DNA of 64,000 nucleotides from Gnetum montanum (taxonomy: Eukaryota; Streptophyta; Gnetopsida; Gnetales; Gnetaceae), in NCBI GenBank assembly GCA_015680685.1, contig MNCI01034058.1, positions 715,804-779,803 on the forward strand, read 5' to 3'. A program made the position numbers and the translations under genes. Positions 12,001 to 23,844 of the stretch are shown one piece after another (the first letter of the stretch is position 1; each line of letters opens with the position of its first letter). The notes under the pieces were generated by a model, which saw only the letters and a list, made by a program, of their open reading frames with translations, searched no databases and was not told the DNA's origin.

Positions 12001-13344
12001 GAACTTGGTAACAAATGCATACTGTTAGCATTTGGCCAATATGGCTAGCGTTGCATAAACACAGCAGAACAAGGCTACGAAACTCACCCGCCAACATAGT
12101 AGACAGTTCCCTGAGGGTTCTGGAAGCACGTTGTCATGTAATGTGCAAGAAACAATTTTGAAGCAGTGGTAACAGCTGTACTCGAGCATGTCCCAGATCC
12201 AGGCCAAACACCTTAACGCTACTGGGTGCTGACTGGATCCTTCTCCCTACCTGCTCATGACTGCCCTATTGGTTAGAAACCTCAAAATGCCCCTACTTGC
12301 CACAGGAAATATGGCTTCTGTTATGCTGGCCACCTCCTCCTTCTCCAGGGATGACCAAACAATCACACTGAAGTGGTTGAGGAGGAATTGCAAGAAGTTC
12401 CATGCCCCTCACCTAAACCAGACTCCCTGCTCTCCCATACCTATCTGGGGAGGAGGAGCATTGGTAATAGGTTTGCTCACATGGCATAGGATCCCTTTGA
12501 TCTCTAAAATAATCAGGATTGGCCTTATCCCCACCTTGCACAATGCAACCAGTAAGTGTTAGCATCATGTCTAAGTACAATGTGCACGCAACATAGCAAT
12601 ACCTAGCAGTTCATACACATAGCGTACATAACCCTCTTTCTGTGCATAGCGTAGCAAGAACATGAAAGTGGTAGCATAGCAAAAAAATAGCCTAGCATAG
12701 CAACAAAGCAATTAACCCTGATAGGGCGAATAACGGTACGCCCCAACAAAACACGTGTCACACTATGACATCACGCATGGCCCAACTCACCTAGGGGTCC
12801 TACACCACACCATTCAAAGACCAAGTAACTTAAACTATCCAAACCCCTACATTTATGACAACTACAGTGGTGGTGGTTTAAGCAGCCTTGCATGCAACAA
12901 CAGCGTAGCATTTATGCATCCACCATGGCTGAAACAACAACAGTGGCGATGCAAAGGCCAAAACTATGCAATAACAGAAAACACAAATGGCTAAGACTAG
13001 AATACAAAATGAAAACCAAAGCAAGAAATGATAATAAAATTACGAAAGAATAGAGGAAGCATAGGAGCTTACCAGACTAATGGCGTGTCCTTCCATGCCG
13101 CAATGCATGCCTAAGTCACGCGCCCTAAGGTCTTCTTCACCTCCTCAACTATTGCAAGGGCCAAATTCATGCATTCCTTATTTGGAACCATCGTCCTGCT
13201 TGCAAATTCCTCCTCGTCACTGTGCAGAAAATCACCTTGCCTACTGTAAGCATAGTCATTCTGAAATCGCCTTGTGCTCCAAATTGGGCTCTGCGCTCTT
13301 ATGGTAAGAATGACAAGCTTACTAGGGTTTAATCCCTATTTATG
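9072..13344 (-). pseudogene. Antisense multi-exon gene inside the Tat element, copy 1
   Basis: On the strand opposite to gag and pol, protein-like blocks are separated by introns. Suggested exons: about 13260-13073, 12523-12088, 12021-11715, 11630-10577, 10442-9909 and about 9796-9072. Donors are GTAAGC, GTGAGT, GTAAGT, GTAAAC and GTAAGT; acceptors such as GCTAACAG, TTGTTGTAG and CTTGACAG fit, and phases match for exons 2-5. The first and last acceptors are uncertain, and exon 4 seems to carry a frameshift. Landmarks are LAWIWDMLEYSCY (exon 2), EGEYHTYLGMYS (exon 3), an acidic run EEEEEEEGDEE opening exon 5, and a charged, probably coiled-coil C-terminus. A TATA-like box lies at 13337-13343. 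Several TAG stops show it is dead. I do not recognise the family; Tat elements are known for extra antisense ORFs, usually between pol and the 3' LTR. Confidence 0.65.
13337..13343 (-). promoter_or_regulatory. TATA-like box of antisense gene, copy 1
   Basis: On the minus strand CATAAATAGGG precedes an AAACCCTAG motif and the first protein-like exon by about 80 bases. The same sequence is kept in copy 2 (near 23837-23843). Confidence 0.45.
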
Positions 13345-14088
13345 GCTGTAATGGTGAAAAGAGGGAAACGTGCCACTCTCTCTCTCTGTTTAATGCGGAG
13401 TGCACTGTACAGTGTAGCATGCTTGCCACGACATCAAGGCACTATTAGCATTTAAAACCTTGACACACTCCAAGCTAATCACTTACTTTCCCAAAAAATG
13501 AAAAAATACATTTTCGATCACCATGGTCCAGAAAGACCTTAAACTAGCAATCGTAGCATAGTTACACTTTTATCGGTCCAAAAAGACCCTAAACTAGCAA
13601 ACCCTAGCATAGTTGCAACTTTTGCAGTTCGAAAAGACCTTAAACTAGCATTTTTCGATCTTTTATGTGTTCGCAGTTTCATGATTTCGCATCGGCTGTT
13701 CTGCATTTCTCAACAGTTTTGCATTTTCACATCTAGAACTTGGCATTTCTTGTTTTAGCAGCTCTGCATCTCCATGCCATAACAATCTACCATGACTATA
13801 AAATGGCACAAAAATTTTGATCTTTGCATTGCTTTGCAAGTTTTCATTACATGCAATTACTACCAACAGGTGCCTCTTAACCAGGGTTTCATCGCATTTT
13901 GACAGGTGAAGCAAAAAATGGAAATCCATCGCAATCTCTCCATGCCTTTAGCCCTAGTAGGTCCACATGGCAAGCTTGCAAGATAGTTGAACCTAGACCA
14001 AATCAACTGTGGGTCGACCAAAACTAACACCATAGCCTCTCTAGAAGCATCCCTAGACTGGCCCGAGCATGTAGTCTAAACCGTAGAT
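13345..14088. other. Spacer between antisense gene and pol, with short tandem repeats
   Basis: Three tandem repeats of about 50 bp (starts near 13525, 13575 and 13626) share GTCCA-AAAGACC-TAAACTAGCA. They lie just upstream of the antisense gene, so could be part of its promoter. No protease frame is recognisable here. The pol reading frame becomes convincing near 14089. Confidence 0.5.
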
Positions 14089-16050
14089 TTGGAGAATGGG
14101 GATGTAACTGAGGACCCTTTTGTCGAAACACCTGTGACCACATCCAAGGAAGAAGTGGAAGTGTTAAAACTTAGCTCCCTCCTAGATGCACAGATGCACA
14201 AAAACGTAGCCAAAATTCTGCAAGACAACATCAAAATCTTCGCATGGTCATACAGTGACATGCCAAGTTTAGACCCACGACTGATACAGCACAACATTGT
14301 CGTAGACCCCCGTGTGAGAGAAGTCAAGCAGAAGGCTCGTAAAGTCAAACCAAAAATTACGCTAGCCGTGAGGGATGAAATAACCAAGATATACCAGGCT
14401 AGTTTCATCCACGCAGTTGACTATTCAGAGTGGGTCTCCAACATCTTCGTGGTTTCCAGGAAAATGGGAGGAATACGAATCTGCATAGACTTCTGGGATC
14501 TGAACAGAGCAACAATCAAGGACAACTTTCCAATTCCAAGCATTGATCAACTCATTGACACTATGGTTGGTCATGCTTTGTTATCCTTCATGGATGGCTT
14601 TTCAGGCTACAACCAAATTTGCATCAACCCAGATCATCAACTAGCAACGACCTTCATGACCCCATGGGATACATTCTGTTACACCATGATGTCTTTTGGG
14701 TGCAAGAATGCTAGAGCAACCTACTAGCAAGCCATGACTTACATCTTCAGCGACTACATCCTAGAAACACTAAATGACTATATGGACGATATAACAGTCA
14801 AGTCCAAAGAGGTAGTTGATCATCCACGTGATCTAGGAGTGGTCATCAAGTGCTGTCAAATGCACGATTTGTGCCTTAATCCTAAGAAGTGTGTCTTCAA
14901 TGTGAAAACTAGATACATGTTAGGATTCGTGGTATCAAAAGCTGGAATAAGGGTGGATCCTGACAAAGTCAAGGCCATCATCAACCTGGCACCTCCTACA
15001 AACATCAAGGAGTTACATGGCTTACAAGGTAGAGTACAGTTCATCCAAAGGTTCATAGCAAGGTTGACTGACAAGTTACACCCCATGCAACATCTTCTAA
15101 AGAAAGGGATTTACTTAGAGTGGACAACCCAGTGTCAAAAAGCCTTCGATGACTTGAAGGAAGAGCTCTCACACCTTCTAACTATGCATTTGCTACAGAG
15201 GGATAAGCCTTTCTTCATCTACCTCACCACTTCCGACACATCTATTGTGGCACTGCTATGTTGGAAACAAGACGACAGATCTAAGATACCAGTGTATTAC
15301 CTAAGTCACGCACTAATAATGCATGAGACAAGATACAATGAAGTGGAGAGGAACTGCCTTGCCTTAGTGTTTACACTAAAAAAGTGGTGGCACTATCTAT
15401 TTCGCAGTGTAGTCAACATCATTTGCAAAAGCAACATACTCCGGGCTATCACTAACAACCTATATGAGTGCAGCAGGATAGCCCAATGGAAAGCAATAAC
15501 CGCGAAGTTTGACCTACACTATGTAAGCCAATCGTCGACTAAGGATCAAGCTATAGCAATGCAACTTATGGCCTCACCCGTCAATGACCACGCAACCATA
15601 GATCCCAAATTCCCGGACGAACATGTTGGCACTATCAACATCATCCCTTCGTACCTAGAAGCTACCCTACACTTCGACGGTGTTTCAACTGCGCAAGAAG
15701 GTAGCGTAGCTGCCATCATTACGTTCCCCTTTGGGGAAATGCGCCTGTTTGCTTATTGCTTTGTATTCCCATGCACCAACAATGTGGTAGAGTATGAGGG
15801 GCTACTTAGAGGCCTCTCTGCTTCCCAAACACTATGCATACAACACTTGGAAATCCATGGTGATTCACAACTAGTTGTGAATCAAATCACCAAGGTCTAC
15901 GCCTGCAAAGTTACGCACCTACAACCCTACTACGATTTAGCAAAAAGCCTGCTTAAGCAATTTGCAACCACAGATGTGCAACACATGCCATGCAACGAAA
16001 ACACCATCGCAGATGCCTTAGCAACCCTTACATTAAACATCCCACCATAG
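14089..16050 (+). pseudogene. pol copy 1: reverse transcriptase and two RNase H domains
   Basis: A single frame with one internal TAG (14725-14727), ended by TAG at 16048-16050 where copy 2 has TAC. RT blocks are in order: HAVDYSEWVSNIFVVSRKMG, GGIRICIDF, FMDGFSGYNQI and the catalytic YMDD (14779-14790). The first RNase H follows (FFIYLTTSDTS; YYLSHAL; ETRYNEVERNCLALVFTL), then a second, archaeal-type RNase H from about 15660 with HFDG, NNVVEYEGLLRGL, HGDSQLVVNQ and IADALATL. The second domain is a hallmark of the Tat lineage. No protease precedes it. The polymerase motif is intact but the stops make a full product impossible. Confidence 0.9.
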
Positions 16051-17390
16051 TCGTTTGCAAGTCTGCCAACCTCAATTGATGAATGTACCATGCCGATCAC
16101 TCAGGCGAGACACATGGCCTCTATCAGTGCTACGGATACCTAGGAGTGGTACGTTAACATTAAAGCCTACCTGCAACACAGCAAACCCCCAAGTGGATAG
16201 ACATCTGCTCAGAGAGATGCAATTTGAAAGCACGCCCGGCAATACACGCTCATGAGAAATGATGCCCTGTGCTGACGTTCTTACGACAGGATATTGTTGA
16301 CATGCGTGAGTGGGGAGTAGGTGTAGAAGGTAGTTAATGAAGTGTATGAGGGGCTATGTGGCAGACACATAGCACCTAGGGCTATGGCTGCAAAACTCAG
16401 ATGCCTGGGATACTATTGGCCCCACATGGAGCGTGATTGCCTATCAAAAATCAAGACGTGTGACACGTGCCAGAGATATGTAAATCTCATGCATGTCTCA
16501 CCTACAGACCTGCACCCAACACAAATCATGTGGCCTTTCCAATGATGGGGACTAGACCTCATAGGACCCATCACGCCTAAGTCCTCCATAGGACATAGCT
16601 TCATTATCACCACCACTAAGTACTTTACTAAGTGGGTGGAAGCTATTCCCTTGAGGAAGACGACATCTCAGCAAATCTGCCATTTAATCCTGGATAACAT
16701 CGTGACTAGGTTTGGGCTTCCAATGACTATTATTATCAACAATGGGCAACAATTCAATAGTACGGAAACCCGAACCTTCTGTAGCAATCTAGGCATTAAG
16801 CAATCATTCTCCTCCCCATACTATCTACAAGCGAATGGGCAAATGGAGGCTACAAATAAGTCATTATCAACTTGCTGAAGCGGATGCTTGGCAACAACAA
16901 GAGACAATGGTGGCACAAGAAAATCCTCTACATTCTATGAGCCTACAGAACGACATGCAGAACTGCAACAAGTAAGACTCCTTACAGCCTTGTTTACGTA
17001 TATGAAGTTGTGTTGCCTCCTGCGTTGTAGGTACCATCACTTTGGATGATCCTTGCAGATGTCGTGAGCGAAGCCCAAAACAATGAGTCACGAATCATCG
17101 ACCTCGACTCAGTAGAGGAGGAACGCACACAGATGCTGAGATGCATAGAGCACTACCAGAGCAAGTAGCAGCAAAAGCACCATGCAGACATGCATCGACG
17201 GCCATTACGGAAGGGAGACCTCATCCTCAAGGCTTTCCATGAACATGTGAGCAAATTCTCAACCAACTGGGAAGGCCCTTACATGATCGCTAAAGCCTTA
17301 AGGAATGAAGCCTTGAATTTGGCGAACATTAATGGCAACAAGCTTGCCAATCTGGTGAATCACTCATACCTCAAGTTGTACTACATCTGA
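16051..17390 (+). pseudogene. pol copy 1: integrase
   Basis: Continues the polyprotein after the stop at 16048-16050. The zinc-binding end of the N-terminal domain is visible as CDTCQRY; the core has WGLDLIGPITPKSS, but the second catalytic Asp is Asn (AAC at 16738-16740, in INNGQQF), while the Glu remains (16846-16848, ANGQMEATNKS). A TGA follows WPFQ before the core, where copy 2 has CGA, and a frameshift follows ATNKS. The C-terminal domain survives at 17190-17390 (RKGDLILKAF, NWEGPYMI, NHSYLKLYY) and ends in TGA. Confidence 0.85.
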
Positions 17391-17402
17391 AGCACCACAA
17401 CA

Positions 17403-17752
17403 TCGAGAAACATCCACTATGACAATAAACTGGAAACACCAAGCAAGGTCCACTATGACGATAAACTGGCAACACCAAGCAACGTCCGCTACGACGATAA
17501 ACTGGCAACGTCAAGCAACATCCGCTACAACAATAAACTAGCAACACCAAGCAACGTCTGCTACGACGATAAACTAGAAACACCAAGAAATGTCTGCTAC
17601 AATGATAAACTAGCAACGTCAAGCAATGTCCACTACGATGATAAACTGGAAACACCAAGCAATGTCCTCTACGACAATAAACTGGCAACATCAAGCAATG
17701 TCCACTACAACGATAAACTGGCAACACCGAGCAACGTCCACTACGATGATAA
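17403..17752 (+). repeat. 36-bp minisatellite after pol, copy 1
   Basis: About ten units of 36 bp with consensus close to AAACTGGCAACACCAAGCAA plus CGTCCGCTACGACGAT. Because 36 is a multiple of three, it reads as repeated KLATPSNVRYDD in one frame. It ends abruptly at the deletion junction near 17755. Confidence 0.9.
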
Positions 17753-17754
17753 AC

Positions 17755-18324
17755 GAGGTGCATAGCAGACTGACTGTGACTCCATAGTCAGTCTTTCAAG
17801 GAAGGCATGTTTAAGGTGGTCCTGGTGGTGCATAACAGACTGACTCCATAGTCAGTCTTTGAAGAAAGTTATGTTTAACCTTGAATCTAACCTGTGACTT
17901 AGAGAAGCACAAGCCACCACCTACATGAAAAGCATAAATCCGAAAGGTATACACACCCTTAACATTTGATAGGTACTAGTAGTCTATCTAAAAAAAATAA
18001 ATGACTCAATTAGCCCAAAGTCATGATTCCTAAACCAGACACACCAAGGCGTGCTTTTAAAAGCACATGTTAGCTTAGTATTCGGCAAGTTAGTTGATAC
18101 CCTCGCTATAACTCTAGTGGAATTTTGACTTTCCTCATAAACAGAAGAAAAGAAAATATAAGAATAAATATGAAGAGAGGTTGTAGCAATTTGACTAGAA
18201 AAAGCAGCCAACAAAAATGACAAAAAGAAAATAAGAATAATAATAAATATGCAGAGAGTAAGTGTTGTAGCATTTTAAACATAAAAAGCAGGAGGAGGAT
18301 GAACCGTATTCATCATATCCATAC
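17755..18324 (-). other. Duplicated piece of DWF1 intron
   Basis: Matches 31493-32131, starting AGGTGCATAGCAGACTGACT. It lacks a block of about 65 bases present near 31688-31752 and has other small gaps. It keeps a GT donor (18324-18323) directly after the exon copy, in sense with the host gene. Its left end is fused to the minisatellite, showing a deletion in this copy. Confidence 0.88.
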
Positions 18325-19584
18325 CTCCATCTTGTGGTGCTGAAACTCAAGAGCATCAGGAACCTTGTAAAGAGGAACAAGGATGTCCTGAATGACATGG
18401 TTTTCATGGTAATAATTCCTGATGGCCTCACCTTGAGTGGCCTTGAGAAAAGAGACCTTGGGAGGCATGAGCCAGCCCAGAGTCCATCTGAAGCACCACT
18501 AATCAGCAAATGGAAGGATGAGCTTATCCTCCCAGTAGAGACAGCGTGTATGCCTGTGGTAGTACTCCCTGGTGCGAATGTACTCCACAAACTCACCCCT
18601 GTCCAATGCAGTCTGAGCATGCTGGTAAAACCACGGTTTGAACCACCACCCAACACTATTGATGACATTGCCCTTGCCCTTGTTTTTGCTTGTGGCCTCC
18701 TCTACTGATGCATGCATCCCAATCATGTGCACTACCTCTGTGGGACTGTAAATCATGCCCTCTACAAAATCAGGGATCTTACTTGGATTCCCATTCTTGG
18801 GAGCAAACAAATCAATGTAGGCCTACGCCAGATCCCTGATACTCCCTCTAACAGGAATGTAGGTCAACCTCATATACTCCTTGATGGGGATGAGCTTGAT
18901 CTCTGCAGCAACAAGCACGCCAAGAGTGCCCTAAGACCAAGGGATAGCATAGAACAAATCTGAGTATTCATTGTCCTTGGTAGCCCTCACCAAAGTGCCA
19001 TCAGCTAGGATGATCTCGTAAGCCACAACAGTGTCAAAGAAAAGGCCATAAATGTGAGAGCTTCCTTCAATGCCATAGCCATTAATGGGGCCCCCAACAG
19101 TGAGATCATCAAGGTCTGCAACCACAGCCAATGCCAGGTTCATGGGCACAGTCACTCTAGTGATCTGGCCCATGTTCACCAGCGGCTCAACTCTGGCGAC
19201 CATTCTGTCTTTGTGAATATCAAGAATGTTCCTGAATGCAGATAGATCCACCTCAAAATTCCTATCTCTCTTGTAGTCCACATTCCTCATTCCCACAGCC
19301 ACCCATGGCTTCCTGGCAGTGCATACTTAACCATCCCTGTGCGGGTCCCTCTGTTTGAGCCTCTCTATCACTTTCTGCACATTCTTATCATGCTCCTGCT
19401 GCCTCTTCTTCAACGATTTTCTCTCAGACCACACATCCCCAAGGTACATCATGAAGTAGAACATAAGTGATAAAGGCAGCACCACAAAGATAACCACAAT
19501 CCATCTAGAGTGATCCAAAAAATCCACCATGCTTTTCTTCCTCATACGCCTCTCCTCATGCTGCACCAACATGGGCTGCTCCAA
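18325..19584 (-). pseudogene. Dead duplicate of DWF1 first coding exon
   Basis: 1,260 bp, exactly the length of codons 6-425 of the intact exon (32132-33391), so no net insertion or deletion has occurred. It lacks the start codon and the first five codons. Four in-frame stops are present: codon 91 (TAA, 19327-19329), codon 223 (TAG, 18931-18933), codon 259 (TAG, 18823-18825) and codon 367 (TAG, 18499-18501). The last three are CAG in the intact copy. The donor context GATGGAG|GTATGG is kept. It lies inside the intron of its parent gene, in the same orientation. Confidence 0.95.
19580..19584. other. Tandem-duplication junction with TCCAA microhomology
   Basis: To the left the sequence matches DWF1 exon 1 up to 33391; to the right it matches the element from 9072. 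TCCAA is present at both parental sites (33387-33391 and 9067-9071). Confidence 0.88.
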
Positions 19585-22500
19585 TGCCTGTTGCTTGGTG
19601 CAGCATCCGTAGCACCAACTCTCTCCCTTTCGATGATTGTTCACCTTGGTGGTCTCAGGAAAAAGGAGATTGTTGTGGTCTCTCCTGTAGGAAGGTCCAC
19701 TTTCAGGTCAAGAAATTCCGTAACTTTTACTTGCTCTTTGAGCTTGGCGTAGGCCTCAGAAGCATCAATGGCATTTACGAATGCTTCATATGTAAACGCC
19801 TCGACTGCAGTGTCCCTATATAGTCTAAAATGGATGGCATTTTCTAGTTTATACATGTGCTTGTGGTTTCTCTAGGACTGCCCCCATTCGTAAATCTTGG
19901 CATTAACATCTTTTAAATCTTGACGCTTCTGGGCTAGCAAGTCCATTTGTATCCACTGTTCGATTATCTCGTGGGTGTCTTCAACGTTCTAATGCGTGAC
20001 AGTCCAAAACTTGGTGTAGTCTATTATAGTCGTGTGCCAATCCTTGTTATTAGTGTCATGGGCTATGAGGAATGCATTCTTCAACTTAAGATCCTCAACC
20101 TCGGCAACCAGGTCAGACTCTCTCTATTCAGCTCTTTGGACCCGCTTCCACAGGTTCTCATTGACATGCTTATACTCCCACAAGGAACGTGCCAAGTGCA
20201 AAACACATTTGCAAGCCTCATCGTACACACTACGAGACACCTTGATCACCTTAGGTGGGAACGTAGGTACAGCACCAACTTTCATAGACCGTGCTAGGTC
20301 CCATTTAAGCCGAGAGGTTGCCACGACACAAAGAGCATAGTAATCACGTTAACGTAGCAAGAATACCAAACCTAAGAAACTCTAGCATAATAACATAACA
20401 AACACTAAACACTACTACTTACCTACATCAGGGTCCACCTATCGAAGGCGGATGATCATGTCATCAACGAGTCCCTGCACGAATGTAAACTTGTTAGGGA
20501 TGTCGGGCCATGACTCTGCACAAATCAAAGAAGGTCCTACACCATCAAAAGTAGCACCGTTTACATAACTAAACATATCAGCAATGGCCAAAATGGACTA
20601 TGACAAGGTAGACATATTGCCAAACTCATCAGCATATGATTGCAGCCTCTCTTGTTGCTGATGTAAGATGATGGCGGTAGCCTTAGTAGAAGGCCCTACT
20701 GAGTCTACATGAGCCCCTTCCTCATGCGCTTGTGCCTTTCCTTTTATGAGAATAATGTCCTTTTTATTCAAGGGAGGTTCCTCCTCTTTGGTGGGAGGAT
20801 GCTCCCTAATGATAAGAGCCCCTGCCTTAGTGGTAGGAGCTCCTTTATTCTTGAACATGACCCTTTCCTCCAAGGCTAGGGCCTCTATGTCTTAATTTGT
20901 CATCCTCGTCTTAGGGGCTAACACCTCTTCGTCGCCTTCTTCTTCTTCTTCTTCTTCCTCTATCAAGAAAGAGACACATTTTCATCAATACAAAACAAGT
21001 TAGCTTAAAGCATGTGCTACACTATGCTACACTGCCTAGTGCAGCGCAACATAGCAAAAAATAACAAAGTAAGCATTAGACAAAAGTGTTTACCAATGGG
21101 GGGTTGCATCCTCTGTAGTTTAAGCCACAGTCTTCACCCCTCCTCTTCCTCCACGCAAAGGGTTTCCTTAGTTGGAGGAGGCCTCTTCCACCGAAACTCT
21201 TTGGGCACAGTCTTGGCCATGATACGTTCCCCCCGCAACATGCTGCCGGCTACAACGGGTGGCGACTCTCCTATGCTGCTTTGCCAACGAATATTGCTGC
21301 CCATCCGATCCTTAGTCATCACAGAGAACGACTCCCTAATCATTTCACGTGGTTCGGAAAATCTGGCAAATCCATGGTCTGGAAATCTAGTTATGATTTC
21401 ACGTAACCCAGAATCCATTCTCTTAAACTACTAGAAACTCTGCAAAGTGCTTTAGGTAGCCTATGAAGAAGGCATAGTATATGTTGGAACGAGACTTAGA
21501 TTTCTAATGGTGTCCCAAGATTTTAGCCTGCAAGCCTTTACATAGGAAGCTAGCCCAGTTGTAGCAGGCTCCCTCTTCCATGACCTTCCTCATTATCCAG
21601 GCCTGCTCAATCCCCAGGACCTTCACTTGGGTAAGCAGCTAGAGGAACATGCGCGAACACGAAAGATAGGGTAGATCTCCAAGGCAGGTCTATCTTTGAG
21701 CTTATCCATAGGGAGCCCCTTTTGCTCCTTTGTAATCCCTAGCCACTCGTAAATATCCTTCTTCTAGAGGGTCAACTCCTTCTTACCCCTTAACCCTATG
21801 AGGATACCTTTGATAGTAACACCAAATAGGTCCACAAAATAGTTGGTCATTGATTTCAATGACCACCCACATGCCTCATATGTGCATGCAGAAGCGGCTC
21901 GCCTTTTTAGAAAAGGAGTTGACTAGGGAAAGCATCTCAGTGGCAGGAATGTTTAGATTCAGGGTTAGGAAAAGATCCATAAGTCTAGCCTTCTCGATGT
22001 TCTAGACCAAGGAGTCCAAAGCCCCACCATTTATCCAACGTTGGCTTGCTTCTACTTCATCATATTTGAAGTAGATGTTTGTCCCTTGTACCTCAGCGGT
22101 TATCACCATCACCTCCTGGGGCTTCTTTGCCCCTACAATAGTTTTTGCAAAAACATTTAGCATGAAAATGTAGAAAGTACAAAGATTGTAAAAACACTTA
22201 AGCATGTGACACTTACTAATTGGCCTACCAGGCCTATACGGTAATGGAAATGGTGACAGTTCAACTAGAACTTGTTCAACCATGACCGGTTTGAAGGGTT
22301 CTACCCAGTCCTCATCCAGCCAACCTAGCCTCTCGCACTGCTCGTAGAGAATAGAATACATGCCTAGGTAGGTGTGGTATTCACCCTCGCATTGGCCAAT
22401 AATTCCCGCCCACAAGTTCTTAGTAGAAGAGAACTCCTACAGAGGTATCTATGTTGTAGCCAGTAGACCTGGTAGTTTGTGAACTCCATCCTTGTTGATG

Positions 22501-23844
22501 AAGAACCTGGTACCAAATGCATACTATTAGCATTTGGCCAATATGGCCAGTGTCACACAAACATAGTGGAACAAGGCTAAGAAACTCGTCCACCAGCACA
22601 GTAGATAGTTCCCTGAGGGTTCTGGAAGCACGTCGTCATGTAACGTGCAAGAAATAGTGTTGAAGCGTTGGTAACAGCTGTACTCGAGCATGTCCCAGAT
22701 CCAGGCCAAACACCTTAACCCTACTAGGCGCTAAGTGGATCATCCTCCCTACCTGCTCATGACTGCCCTATTGGTTAGAAACCTCAGAATTCCCCAACTT
22801 TCCCCAAGCAATATGGCTTCTGTTATGCCAGCTGCCTCCTCCTCCTCCAGGGATGACTAAACAATCACACTGAAGTGGTTGAGGAGGAATTGCAACTTTT
22901 GTGTCCCTTGCTTAAACCAGACTCCCTGCTCTCCCATACCTATCTGGGGAGGAGGAGCATTGGCAATAGGTTTGCTCACATGGCATAGGATCCCTTTGAT
23001 CTCTAAAACAATCAGGATTGGCCTTATCCCCACCCTACACAATGCAACCAGTAAGTGTTAGCATCATGTCTAAGTAAAATGAGCATGCAACATAGCAATA
23101 CCTAGTGGTTCATACACATAGCGTAGCATAACCCTCTTTCTGCGCATAGCGTAGCAAGAACATGAAAGCGGTAGCATAGCAAAAAAATAGCCTAGTGTAG
23201 CAACAAAGCAATTAACCTTGACAGGGCGATTAACGGTACACCTCGACAAAACACGTGTCGCACTATGACATCACGCATGGCCCAACTCGCCTAGGGGTCC
23301 TACGCCATGCCATTCAAAGACCAAGTAACTTAAACTTCCCAAACCCCTACATTTATGACAACCACGATGGTGGCGGTTTAAGCGGCCTTGCATGCGACGA
23401 TGGCGTAGAATTTATGCATCCACAATGGTCGAAATGGCAACAGCAGTGATGCAAAGGCCAAAACAATGCGATAACAAAAAACACAAATGGCTAAGACTAG
23501 AATACAAAATGAAAACCTAAGCAAGAAATGATAATAAAATTATGAAAAAATAGAGGAAGCATAGGAGCTTACCGGACTAACGGCATGTCCTTCCATGCCA
23601 CGATGCATGCCTAAGTCACGCGCCCTAAGGTCTTCTTCGCCTCCTCAACTATTACAAGGGCCAAATTCATGCATTCCTTATTTGGAGCCATCGTCTTGCT
23701 TGCAAATTCCTCCTCTTCATTGCGCAAAAAATCACCTTGCCCGCTGTAAGCACAGTCGTTCTAAAATCGCCTTGCACTCCAAATTGGGCTCTGCGCTCTT
23801 ACGGTAAGAATGAAAAGCTTTGTAGGGTTTAATCCCTATTTATG
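19585..23844 (-). pseudogene. Antisense multi-exon gene inside the Tat element, copy 2
   Basis: Same gene as 9072-13344. Useful blocks are GIRPILIVLEIKGILCHVSK and IGMGEQGVWFKQGTQ (about 23042-22860), LAWIWDMLEYSCY (22709 on), EGEYHTYLGMYSILYEQCE (from 22400) and KYDEVEASQRWINGG (near 22040). Some stops are shared with copy 1, such as TAG after AVMSR in exon 2, so the gene was already broken before the duplication; others are private. The stop that ends copy 1 at 9110-9112 reads GAG here. In copy 2 the AG that would open the last exon in copy 1 is changed (CTCGG), so that acceptor is doubtful. The product is not recognised. Confidence 0.65.

Noticed and set aside
17403-17752. CRISPR-like array of 36-bp repeats
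   Set aside because: The repeats are directly adjacent with no unique spacers, and the DNA is from a plant; it is a minisatellite.
18195-18668. Separate 157-residue gene within the exon copy
   Set aside because: Shadow frame of the DWF1 pseudo-exon; the parent exon has the same shadow.
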